A stretch of 64,000 nucleotides of DNA, taken from assembly GCA_963971575.1 (NCBI GenBank), contig OZ020618.1, positions 31,598,731 to 31,662,730 on the forward strand. Direction: 5' to 3'. A program made the position numbers and the translations under genes. The notes under the pieces were generated by a model that was not told the origin of the DNA, did not search any database, and saw nothing but the letters and a program-made list of their open reading frames with translations. The DNA is from Liopterus haemorrhoidalis (Eukaryota > Arthropoda > Insecta > Coleoptera > Dytiscidae). Below are positions 1 through 11,062 of the stretch, in pieces. Positions within the stretch are counted from its first letter, which is position 1, and the number at the start of each line of letters is the position of its first letter.

Positions 1-340
1 TGGAATAATATTTAAAGAGTTATGTCGGGAAAACTTTTAAGGTTAAAATTCAAGTATCTCCCTTATTATTGACTTAACAGAAAAAAATGTAGAACAAATA
101 TTGTTTGAAATTAATAGGCAATTCTTTTATTATTTTACAATTTTTTGAGTGGATAAATATTTAAAGAGTTATGGCGAGAAAACTTTAAATGTTAAAATTT
201 AAGTATCTCCTTTATTATTGACTTCACAGAAAAAAATGTACAATAAAAATTGTTTGAAATTAATAGGCAAAGCTTTTATTTATTAACAATTTTTTGATTG
301 GAATATTATTTAAAAAGTTAAAGCGGGAAAACTTTTTAAG

Positions 341-430
341 GTGCGTTAGGGTAGGTTAGAATAGGTTAGGTTAGGTTAGGTTAGGTTTGGTTAGGTAAGG
401 TAAGGTTATTAGGTAAGTTATTAGGTTAGG
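341..430 (+). repeat. Short telomere-like tract, first copy, with positions of all copies
   Basis: The tract begins GTGCGTTAGGGTAGG after a 39-bp monomer head ending CTTTTTAAG. It continues through TTAGAATAGG, TTAGG units, one TTTGG and TAAGGTAAGG, and ends in a TTATTAGG-type segment before a full monomer restarts. The GTGCG anchors of all copies seen are at 341, 1684, 3062, 4425, 5631, 6979, 8342, 9700, 11063, 12269, 13612, 14975, 16186, 17549, 18755, 20103, 21466, 22677, 23893, 25241, 26619, 29451, 31853, 34685, 37087, 39924, 41297, 42665, 44027, 45238, 46586, 47949, 49160, 50508, 51866, 53229, 54587, 55965, 57318, 58681 and 60705. These serve as HOR boundary markers throughout this annotation. 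Confidence 0.9.
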
Positions 431-450
431 ATTAATATTTAAAGAGTTAT

Positions 451-460
451 GGCGGGAAAA
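451..460 (+). promoter_or_regulatory. E2F-like motif GGCGGGAAAA, recurring in each monomer
   Basis: The reverse complement is TTTTCCCGCC, which matches the classical E2F/DP recognition sequence. It sits about 20 bp into the monomer. In the reference HOR, five of seven full monomers carry GGCGGGAAAA, both half-monomer heads carry AGCGGGAAAA, and the other two carry GTCGGGAAAA and GGCGAGAAAA. It is the most GC-rich and the main CpG-containing part of the monomer. The match is seen directly; binding and function are unproven. Confidence 0.3.
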
Positions 461-574
461 CTTTTAAGGTTAAAATTTAATTATCTCCCTTGTTATTGAC
501 TTTACAGAAAAAACATGTAAAACAAATATTGTTTGAAATTATTAGACAAATCTTTTATTTAAATACAATTTTTT

Positions 575-580
575 GATTGG
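575..580 (-). promoter_or_regulatory. CCAAT box (minus strand) at monomer end, recurring
   Basis: GATTGG ends most monomers and reads CCAATC on the minus strand, the core bound by NF-Y. Read on that strand, a monomer presents CCAATC, then TTTCAAA (TTTGAA reversed, 532-537), then TTTTCCCGCC. AT-rich DNA yields TTTGAA easily by chance. One monomer position has GAGTGG instead. The functional reading is speculative. Confidence 0.2.
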
Positions 581-768
581 ATTAATATTTAAAGAGTACT
601 GGCGGGAAAACTTTAAATGTTAAAATTTAAGAATCACCCTTATTATTGACTTTACAGAAAAAAATGTATTATAAATATTGTTTGAAATTAATAGGCAAAG
701 CTTTTATTTAAGTACAATTTCTTGATTGGAATATTACTTAAAGAGTTAAAGCGGGAAAACTTTTAAAG

Positions 769-900
769 TTAGGTTAGGTTAGGTTAGGTTAGGTTAGGTT
801 AGGTTAGGTAAGGTTAGGTTAGGTTAGGTTAGGTAAGGTTAGGTTAGGTTAGGTTAGGTAAGGTTAGGTTAGGTTAGGTTATTAGGTTAGTTATTAGGTT
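769..900 (+). repeat. Long telomere-like tract, first copy, with positions of all copies
   Basis: The tract follows a 39-bp monomer head ending CTTTTAAAG. It consists of TTAGG units with a TAAGG variant roughly every fifth unit, and ends in TTATTAGG-TTAG-TTATTAGG before a full monomer restarts. Starts of all long tracts seen: 769, 2112, 3490, 4853, 6059, 7407, 8770, 10128, 11491, 12697, 14040, 15403, 16614, 17977, 19183, 20531, 21894, 23105, 24321, 25669, 27047, 27835, 28643, 30175, 30948, 32281, 33069, 33877, 35409, 36182, 37515, 38303, 39116, 40352, 41725, 43093, 44455, 45666, 47014, 48377, 49588, 50936, 52294, 53657, 55015, 56393, 57746, 59109, 59912, 61133 and 61750. Most are about 130-175 bp long. 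Those at 27835, 28643, 30948, 33069, 33877, 36182, 38303, 39116, 59912 and 61750 follow the CGTTTAAAG head of B-type units. Confidence 0.92.
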
Positions 901-3900
901 AAAATTAATATTTAAAGAGTTATGGCGGGAAAACTTTTAAGGTTAAAATTTAATTATCTCCCTTATTATTGACTTTACAGAAAAAAAATGTATAACAAAT
1001 ATTGTTTGAAATTAATACACAAATCTTTTATTTAAATACAATTTTTTGATTGGATTTATATTTAAAGAGTTATGGCGGGAAAATTTTAATGTTAAAATTT
1101 AATTATCTCATTTATTATTGACTTAACAGAAAAAAATGTGTAACAAATATTTTAAATTTATTAGACAAATCCTTTACTAAAATATAATTTTTTGATTGGA
1201 ATAATATTTAAAGAGTTATGTCGGGAAAACTTTTAAGGTTAAAATTCAAGTATCTCCCTTATTATTGACTTTACAGAAAAAAATGTGTAACAAATATTTT
1301 GAATTTATTAGACAAATCCTTTATTAAAATATAATTTTTTGATTGGAATAATATTTAAAAAGTTATGGCGGGAAAACTTTTAAGGTTAAAATTCAAGTAT
1401 CTCCCTTATTATTGACTTTACAGAAAAAAATGTAGAACAAATATTGTTTGAAATTAATAGTTAATTCTTTTATTATTTTACAATTTTTTGAGTGGATAAA
1501 TATTTAAAGAGTTATGGCGAGAAAACTTTAAATGTTAAAATTTAAGTATCTCCTTTATTATTGACTACACAGAAAAAACTGTACTATAAAAATTGTTTGT
1601 AATTAATAGGCAAAGCTTTTATTTATATACAATTTTTTGATTGGAATATTATTTAAAAAGTTAAAGCGGGAAAACTTTTTAAGGTGCGTAATGGTAGGTT
1701 AGAATAGGTTAGGTTAGGTTAGGTTAGGTTTGGTTAGGTAAGGTAAGGTTATTAGGTAAGTTATTAGGTTAGGATTAATATTTAAAGAGTTATGGCGGGA
1801 AAACTTTTAAGGTTAAAATTTAATTATCTCCCTTGTTATTGACTTTACAGAAAAAACATGTATAACAAATATTGTTTGAAATTATTAGACAAATCTTTTA
1901 TTTAAATACAATTTTTTGATTGGATTAATATTTAAAGAGTACTGTCGGGAAAACTTTAAATGTTAAAATTTAAGAATGACCCTTATTATTGACTTTACAG
2001 AAAAAAATGTATTATAAATATTGTTTGAAATTAATAGGCAAAGCTTTTATTTAAGTACAATTTCTTGATTGGAATATTACTTAAAGAGTTAAAGCGGGAA
2101 AACTTTTAAAGTTAGGTTAGGTTAGGTTAGGTTAGGTTAGGTTAGGTTAGGTTAGGTTAAGTTAGGTTAGGTTAGGTAAGGTTAGGTAAGGTGAGGTTAG
2201 GTTAGGTTAGGTAAGGTTAGGTTAGGTTAGGTTAGGTAAGGTTAGGTTGTGTTAGGTTATTAGGTTAGTTATTAGGTTAGGATTAATATTGTAAGAGTTA
2301 TGGCGGGAAAACTTTTAAGGTTAAAATTTAATTATCTCCCTTATTATTGACTTTACAGAAAAAAAATGTATAACAAATATTGTTTGAAATTAATAGACAA
2401 ATCTTTTATTTAAATACAATTTTTTGATTGGATTTATATTTAAAGAGTTATGGCGGGAAAATTTTAATGTTAAAATTTAATTATCTCATTTATTATTAAA
2501 TTAACAGAAAAAAATGTGTAACAAATATTTTAAATTTATTTGACAAATCCTTTATTAAAATATAATTTTTTGATTGGAATAATATTTATAGAGTTATGTC
2601 GGGAAAACTTTTAAGGTTAAAATTCAAGTATCTTCCTTATTATTGACTTTACAGAAAAAAATGTGTAACAAATATTTTGAATTTATTAGACAAATCCTTT
2701 ACTAAAATATAATTTTTTGATTGGAATAATATTTAAAGAGTTATGGCGGGAAAACTTTTAAGGTTAAAATTCAAGTATCTCCCTTATTATTGACTTTACA
2801 GAAAAAAATGTGGAACAAATATTGTTTGAAATTAATAGGCAATTCTTTTATTATTTTACAATTTTTTGAGTGGATAAATATTTAAAGAGTTATGGCGAGA
2901 AAACTTTAAATGTTAAAATTTAAGTATCTCCTTTATTATTGACTTCACAGAAAAAACTGTACTATAAAAATTGTTTGTAATTAATAGGCAAAGCTTTTAT
3001 TTATATACAATTTTTTGATTGGAATATTATTTAAAAAGTTAAAGCGGGAAAACTTTTTAAGGTGCGTAAGGGTAGGTTAGAATAGGTTAGGTTAGGTTAG
3101 GTTAGGTTTGGTTAGGTAAGGTAAGGTTATTAGGTAAGTTATTAGGTTAGGATTAATATTTAAAGAGTTATGGCGGGAAAACTTTTAAGGTTAAAATTTA
3201 ATTATCTCCCTTGTTATAGACTTTACAGAAAAAACATGTATAACAAATATTGTTTGAAATTATTAGACAAATCTTTTATTAAAATACAATTTTTTGATTG
3301 GATTAATATTTAAAGAGTACTGGCGGGAAAACTTTAAATGTTAAAATTTAAGAATGACCCTTATTATTGACTTTACAGAAAAAAATGTATTATAAATATT
3401 GTTTGAAATTAATAGGCAAAGCTTTTATTTAAGTACAATTTCTTGATTGGAATATTACTTAAAGAGTTAAAGCGGGAAAACTTTTAAAGTTAGGTTAGGT
3501 TAGGTTAGGTTAGGTAAGGTTAGGTTAGGTAAGGTTAGGTAAGGTTAGGTAAGGTTAGGTTAGGTTAGGTTAGGTAAGGTTAGGTTAGGTTAGGTTAGGT
3601 AAGGTTAGGTTAGGTTAGGTTATTAGGTTAGTTATTAGGTTAGGATTAATATTTTAAGAGTTAGGGCGGGAAAACTTTTAAGGTTAAAATTTAATTATCT
3701 CCCTTATTATTGACTTTACAGAAAAAAAATGTATAACAAATATTGTTTGAAATTAATAGACAAATCTTTTATTTAAATACAATTTTTTGATTGGATTTAT
3801 ATTTAAAGAGTTATGGCGGGAAAATTTTAATGTTAAAATTTAATTATCTCATTTATTATTAAATTAACAGAAAAAAATGTGTAACAAATATTTTAAATTT

Positions 3901-4424
3901 ATTTGACAAATCCTTTATTAAAATATAATTTTTTGATTGGAATAATATTTATAGAGTTATGTCGGGAAAACTTTTAAGGTTAAAATTCAAGTATCTTCCT
4001 TATTATTGACTTTACAGAAAAAAATGTGTAACAAATATTTTGAATTTATTAGACAAATCCTTTACTAAAATATAATTTTTTGATTGGAATAATATTTAAA
4101 GAGTTATGGCGGGAAAACTTTTAAGGTTAAAATTCAAGTATCTCCCTTATTATTGACTTTACAGAAAAAAATGTGGAACAAATATTGTTTGAAATTAATA
4201 GGCAATTCTTTTATTATTTTACAATTTTTTGAGTGGATAAATATTTAAAGAGTTATGGCGATAAAACTTTAAATGTTAAAATTTAAGTATCTCCTTTATT
4301 ATTGACTTCACAGAAAAAAATGTACTATAAAAATTGTTTGAAATTAATAGGCAAAGCTTTTATTTATATACAATTTTTTGATTGGAATATTATTTAAAAA
4401 GTTAAAGCGGGAAAACTTTTTAAG

Positions 4425-7400
4425 GTGCGTTAGGGTAGGTTAGAATAGGTGAGGTTAGGTAAGGTTAGGTTTGGTTAGGTAAGGTAAGGTTATTAGGTAA
4501 GTTATTAGGTTAGGATTAATATTTAAAGAGTTATGGCGGGAAAACTTTTAAGGTTAAAATTTAATTATCTCCCTTGTTATTGACTTTACAGAAAAAACAT
4601 GTATAACAAATATTGTTTGAAATTATTAGACAAATCTTTTATTTAAATACAATTTTTTGATTGGATTAATATTTAAAGAGTACTGGCGGGAAAACTTTAA
4701 ATGTTAAAATTTAAGAATCACCCTTATTATTGACTTTACAGAAAAAAATGTATTATAAATATTGTTTGAAATTAATAGGCAAAGCTTTTATTGAAGTACA
4801 ATTTCTTGATTGGAATATTACTTAAAGAGTTAAAGCGGGAAAACTTTTAAAGTTAGGTTAGGATAGGTTAGGTTAGGTTAGGTTAGGTAAGGTTAGGTAA
4901 GGTTAGGTTAGGTTAGGTTAGGTAAGGTTAGGTTAGGTTAGGTTAGGTTAGGTAAGGTTAGGTTAGGTTAGGTTATTAGGTTAGTTATTAGGTTAAAATT
5001 AATATTTAAAGAGTTATGGCGGGAAAACTTTTAAGGTTAAAATTTAATTATCTCCCTTATTATTGACTTTACAGAAAAAAAATGTATAACAAATATTGTT
5101 TGAAATTAATACACAAATCTTTTATTTAAATACAATTTTTTGATTGGATTTATATTTAAAGAGTTATGGCGGGAAAATTTTAATGTTAAAATTTAATTAT
5201 CTCCCTTATTATTGACTTAACAGAAAAAAATGTGTAACAAATATTTTAAATTTATTAGACAAATCCTTTATTAAAATATAATTTTTTGATTGGAATAATA
5301 TTTAAAGAGTTATGGCGGGAAAACTTTTAAGGTTAAAATTCAAGTATCTTCCTTATTATTGACTTTACAGAAAAAAATGTAGAACAAATATTGTTTAAAA
5401 TTAATAGGCAATTCTTTTATTATTTAACAATTTTTTGAGTGGATAAATATTTAAAGAGTTATGGCGAGAAAACTTTAAATGTTAAAATTTAAGTATCTCC
5501 TTTATTATTGACTTCACAGAAAAAAATGTACTATAAAAATTGTTTGAAATTAATAGGCAAAGCTTTTATTTATTAACAATTTTTTGATTGGAATATTATT
5601 TAAAAAGTTAAAGCGGGAAAACTTTTTAAGGTGCGTTAGGGTAGGTTAGAATAGGTTAGGTTAGGTTAGGTTAGGTTTGGTTAGGTAAGGTAAGGTTATT
5701 AGGTAAGTTATTAGGTTAGGATTAATATTTAAAGAGTTATGGCGGGAAAACTTTTAAGGTTAAAATTTAATTATCTCCCTTGTTATTGACTTTACAGAAA
5801 AAACATGTAAAACAAATATTGTTTGAAATTATTAGACAAATCTTTTATTTAAATACAATTTTTTGATTGGATTAATATTTAAAGAGTACTGGTGGGAAAA
5901 CTTTAAATGTTAAAATTTAAGAATCACCCTTATTATTGACTTTACAGAAAAAAATGTATTATAAATATTGTTTGAAATTAATAGGCAAAGCTTTTATTTA
6001 AGTACAATTTCTTGATTGGAGTATTACTTAAAGAGTTAAAGCGGGAAAACTTTTAAAGTTAGGTTAGGTTAGGTTAGGTTAGGTTAGGTTAGGTAAGGTT
6101 AGGTAAGGTTAGGTTAGGTTAGGTTAGGTAAGGTTAGGTTAGGTTAGGTTAGGTAAGGTTAGGTTAGGTTAGGTTATTAGGTTAGTTATTAGGTTAAAAT
6201 TAATATTTAAAGAGTTATGGCGGGAAAACTTTTAAGGTTAAAATTTAATTATCTCCCTTATTATTGACTTTACAGAAAAAAAATGTATAACAAATATTGT
6301 TTGAAATTAATACACAAATCTTTTATTTAAATACAATTTTTTGATTGGATTTATATTTAAAGAGTTATGGCGGGAAAATTTTAATGTTAAAATTTAATTA
6401 TCTCATTTATTATTGACTTAACAGAAAAAAATTTGTAACAAATATTTTAAATTTATTAGACAAATCCTTTACTAAAATATAATTTTTTGATTGGAATAAT
6501 ATTTAAAGAGTTATGTCGGGAAAACTTTTAAGGTTAAAATTCAAGTATCTCCCTTATTATTGACTTTACAGAAAAAAATGTGTAACAAATATTTTGAATT
6601 AATTAGACAAATCCTTTATTAAAATATAATTTTTTGATTGGAATAATATTTAAAGAGTTATGGCGGGAAAACTTTTAAGGTTAAAATTCAAGTATCTTCC
6701 TTATTATTGACTTTACAGAAAAAAATGTGGAACAAATATTGTTTGAAATTAATAGGCAATTCTTTTATTATTTTACAATTTTTTGAGTGGATAAATATTT
6801 AAAGAGTTATGGCGAGAAAACTTTAAATGTTAAAATTTAAGTATCTCCTTTATTATTGACTACACAGAAAAAACTGTACTATAAAAATTGTTTGTAATTA
6901 ATAGGCAAAGCTTTTATTTATATACAATTTTTTGATTGGAATATTATTTAAAAAGTTAAAGCGGGAAAACTTTTTAAGGTGCGTAATGATAGGTTAGAAT
7001 AGGTTAGGTTAGGTTAGGTTAGGTTTGGTTAGGTAAGGTAAGGTTATTAGGTAAGTTATTAGGTTAGGATTAATATTTAAACAGTTATGGCGGGAAAACT
7101 TTTAAGGTTAAAATTTAATTATCTCCCTTGTTATTGACTTTACAGAAAAAACATGTATTACAAATATTGTTTGAAATTATTAGACAAATCTTTTATTTAA
7201 ATACAATTTTTTGATTGGATTAATATTTAAAGAGTACTGTCGGGAAAACTTTAAATGTTAAAATTTAAGAATGACCCTTATTATTGACTTTACAGAAAAA
7301 AATGTATTATAAATATTGTTTGAAATTAATAGGCAAAGCTTTTATTTAAGTACAATTTCTTGATTGGAATATTACTTAAAGAGTTAAAGCGGGAAAACTT

Positions 7401-10400
7401 TTAAAGTTAGGTTAGGTTAGGTTAGGTTAGGTTAGGTTAAGTTAGGTTAGGTTAGGTAAGGTTAGGTAAGGTGAGGTTAGGTTAGGTTAGGTAAGGTTAG
7501 GTTAGGTTAGGTTAGGTAAGGTTAGGTTGTGTTAAATTATTAGGTTAGTTATTAGGTTAGGATTAATATTGTAAGAGTTATGGCGGGAAAACTTTTAAGG
7601 TTAAAATTTAATTATCTCCCTAATTATTGACTTTACAGAAAAAAAATGTATAACAAATATTGTTTGAAATTAAAAGACAAATCTTTTATTTAAATACAAT
7701 TTTTTGATTGGATTTATATTTAAAGAGTTATGGCGGGAAAATTTTAATGTTAAAATTTAATTATCTCATTTATTATTAAATTAACAGAAAAAAATGTGTA
7801 ACAAATATTTTAAATTTATTTGACAAATCCTTTATTAAAATATATTTTTTTGATTGGAATAATATTTATAGAGTTATGTCGGGAAAACTTTTAAGGTTAA
7901 AATTCAAGTATCTTCCTTATTATTGACTTTACAGAAAAAAATGTGTAACAAATATTTTGAATTTATTAGACAAATCCTTTACTTAAATATAATTTTTTGA
8001 TTGGAATAATATTTAAAGAGTTATGGCGGGAAAACTTTTAAGGTTAAAATTCAAGTATCTCCCTTATTATTGACTTTACAGAAAAAAATGTGGAACAAAT
8101 ATTGTTTGAAATTAATAGGCAATTCTTTTATTATTTTACAATTTTTTGAGTGGATAAATATTTCAAGAGTTATGGCGAGAAAACTTTAAATGTTAAAATT
8201 TAAGTATCTCCTTTATTATTGACTTCACAGAAAAAACTGTACTATAAAAATTGTTTGTAATTAATAGGCAAAGCTTTTATTTATATACAATTTTTTGATT
8301 GGAATATTATTTAAAAAGTTAAAGCGGGAAAACTTTTTAAGGTGCGTAAGGGTAGGTTAGAATAGGTTAGGTTAGGTTAGGTTAGGTTTGGTTAGGTAAG
8401 GTAAGGTTATTAGGTAAGTTATTAGGTTAGGATTAATATTTAAAGAGTTATGGCGGGAAAACTTTTAAGGTTAAAATTTAATTATCTCCCTTGTTATAGA
8501 CTTTACAGAAAAAACATGTATAACAAATATTGTTTGAAATTATTAGACAAATCTTTTATTAAAATACAATTTTTTGATTGGATTAATATTTAAAGAGTAC
8601 TGGCGGGAAAACTTTAAATGTTAAAATTTAAGAATGACCCTTATTATTGACTTTACAGAAAAAAATGTATTATAAATATTGTTTGAAATTAATAGGCAAA
8701 GCTTTTATTTAAGTACAATTTCTTGATTGGAATATTACTTAAAGAGTTAAAGCGGGAAAACTTTTAAAGTTAGGTTAGGTTAGGTTAGGTTAGGTAAGGT
8801 TAGGTTAGGTTAGGTTAGGTAAGGTTAGGTAAGGTTAGGTTAGGTTAGGTAAGGTTAGGTTAGGTTAGGTTAGGTAAGGTTAGGTTAGGTTAGGTTATTA
8901 GGTTAGTTATTAGGTTAGGATTAATATTTTAAGAGTTAGGGCGGGAAAACTTTTAAGGTTAAAATTTAATTATCTCCCTTATTATTGACTTTACAGAAAA
9001 AAAATGTATAACAAATATTGTTTGAAATTAATAGACAAATCTTTTATTTAAATACAATTTTTTGATTGGATTTATATTTAAAGAGTTATGGCGGGAAAAT
9101 TTTAATGTTAAAATTTAATTATCTCATTAATTATTGACTTAACAGAAAAAAATGTGTAACAAATATTTTTAATTTATTAGACAAATCCTTTATTAAAATA
9201 TAATTTTTTGATTGCAATAATATTTAAAGAGTTATGTCGGGAAAACTTTTAAGGTTAAAATTCAAGTATCTTCCTTATTATTGACTTTACAGAAAAAAAT
9301 GTGTAACAAATATTTTGAATTTATTAGACAAATCCTTTACTAAAATATAATTTTTTGATTGGAATAATATTTAAAGAGTTATGGCGGGAAAACTTTTAAG
9401 GTTAAAATTCAAGTATCTCCCTTATTATTGACTTTACAGAAAAAAATGTGGAACAAATATTGTTTGAAATTAATAGGCAATTCTTTTATTATTTTACAAT
9501 TTTTTGAGTGGATAAATATTTAAAGAGTTATGGCGAGAAAACTTTAAATGTTAAAATTTAAGTATCTCCTTTATTATTGACTTCACAGAAAAAACTGTAC
9601 TATAAAAATTGTTTGTAATTAATAGGCAAAGCTTTTATTTATATACAATTTTTTGATTGGAATATTATTTAAAAAGTTAAAGCGGGAAAACTTTTTAAGG
9701 TGCGTAAGGGTAGGTTAGAATAGGTTAGGTTAGGTTAGGTTAGGTTTGGTTAGGTAAGGTAAGGTTATTAGGTAAGTTATTAGGTTAGGATTAATATTTA
9801 AAGAGTTATGGCGGGAAAACTTTTAAGGTTAAAATTTAATTATCTCCCTTGTTATAGACTTTACAGAAAAAACATGTATAACAAATATTGTTTGAAATTA
9901 TTAGACAAATCTTTTATTAAAATACAATTTTTTGATTGGATTAATATTTAAAGAGTACTGGCGGGAAAACTTTAAATGTTAAAATTTAAGAATGACCCTT
10001 ATTATTGACTTTACAGAAAAAAATGTATTATAAATATTGTTTGAAATTAATAGGCAAAGCTTTTATTTAAGTACAATTTCTTGATTGGAATATTACTTAA
10101 AGAGTTAAAGCGGGAAAACTTTTAAAGTTAGGTTAGGTTAGGTTAGGTTAGGTAAGGTTAGGTTAGGTAAGGTTAGGTAAGGTTAGGTAAGGTTAGGTTA
10201 GGTTAGGTTAGGTAAGGTTAGGTTAGGTTAGGTTAGGTAAGGTTAGGTTAGGTTAGGTTATTAGGTTAGTTATTAGGTTAGGATTAATATTTTAAGAGTT
10301 AGGGCGGGAAAACTTTTAAGGTTAAAATTTAATTATCTCCCTTATTATTGACTTTACAGAAAAAAAATGTATAACAAATATTGTTTGAAATTAATAGACA

Positions 10401-11062
10401 AATCTTTTATTTAAATACAATTTTTTGATTGGATTTATATTTAAAGAGTTATGGCGGGAAAATTTTAATGTTAAAATTTAATTATCTCATTTATTATTAA
10501 ATTAACAGAAAAAAATGTGTAACAAATATTTTAAATTTATTTGACAAATCCTTTATTAAAATATAATTTTTTGATTGGAATAATATTTATAGAGTTATGT
10601 CGGGAAAACTTTTAAGGTTAAAATTCAAGTATCTTCCTTATTATTGACTTTACAGAAAAAAATGTGTAACAAATATTTTGAATTTATTAGACAAATCCTT
10701 TACTAAAATATAATTTTTTGATTGGAATAATATTTAAAGAGTTATGGCGGGAAAACTTTTAAGGTTAAAATTCAAGTATCTCCCTTATTATTGACTTTAC
10801 AGAAAAAAATGTGGAACAAATATTGTTTGAAATTAATAGGCAATTCTTTTATTATTTTACAATTTTTTGAGTGGATAAATATTTAAAGAGTTATGGCGAT
10901 AAAACTTTAAATGTTAAAATTTAAGTATCTCCTTTATTATTGACTTCACAGAAAAAAATGTACTATAAAAATTGTTTGAAATTAATAGGCAAAGCTTTTA
11001 TTTATATACAATTTTTTGATTGGAATATTATTTAAAAAGTTAAAGCGGGAAAACTTTTTAAG
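4425..11062 (+). repeat. Super-repeat copy 1 (6,638 bp, five HORs)
   Basis: The HOR classes run TAGGG (with a TGAGG-type short tract), TAGGG, AATGA, AAGGG, AAGGG. The next copy starts at 11063, and the long tracts at 4853, 6059, 7407 and 8770 recur at 11491, 12697, 14040 and 15403, offset by 6,633-6,638 bp. Shared private variants support common descent, for example AATGATAGG at 6979 and 13612, and AAATTAAAAGACAAATC after the AATGA-class tract. Confidence 0.85.

Larger units (their letters stand above)
431..580 (+). repeat. Satellite monomer, reference copy (150 bp)
   Basis: This is a clean copy of the basic monomer. In order it shows the head ATTAATATTTAAAGAG, then GGCGGGAAAAC at 451-461, the telomere-like motif TTAAGGTTA, an AT-rich part with CTCCCTTGTTATTGACTTTA and CAGAAAAAA, the dyad AACAAATATTGTT, TTTGAAATT at 532-540, and the tail TTTTTTGATTGG ending at 580. 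The next copy starts at 581. In the HOR at 341-1683 the monomers measure 150, 149, 150, 146, 147, 149 and 149 bp. Class-specific differences (for example GTCGGG, GCGAGA, GCGATA or GCGTGA in place of GCGGGA) let each monomer position be recognised across the array. I do not recognise this satellite as a named family. Confidence 0.93.
341..1683 (+). repeat. Higher-order repeat unit, reference copy (1,343 bp)
   Basis: The unit is counted from one GTGCG anchor (341) to the next (1684). It holds a short TTAGG tract (341-430), monomers at 431 and 581, a 39-bp monomer head (730-768), a long TTAGG tract (769-900), monomers starting at 904, 1054, 1200, 1347 and 1496, and a second 39-bp head at 1645-1683 that leads into the next short tract. 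The same order recurs through the window. Three common classes are told apart by the bases after GTGCGT: TAGGGT, AATGGT (or AATGAT) and AAGGGT. The AATGG class usually has a long tract containing TTAAGTTAGG and TGAGG and ending in TTGTGTTA. The TAGGG class usually continues from its long tract into AAAATTAAT, and the AAGGG class into GGATTAATATTTTAAGAG. Confidence 0.92.

Noticed and set aside
451..460. CENP-B-box-like element in the monomer
   Set aside because: Only the CGGGA core is shared. The TTCG half and the required spacing of the CENP-B box are absent in the monomers read.
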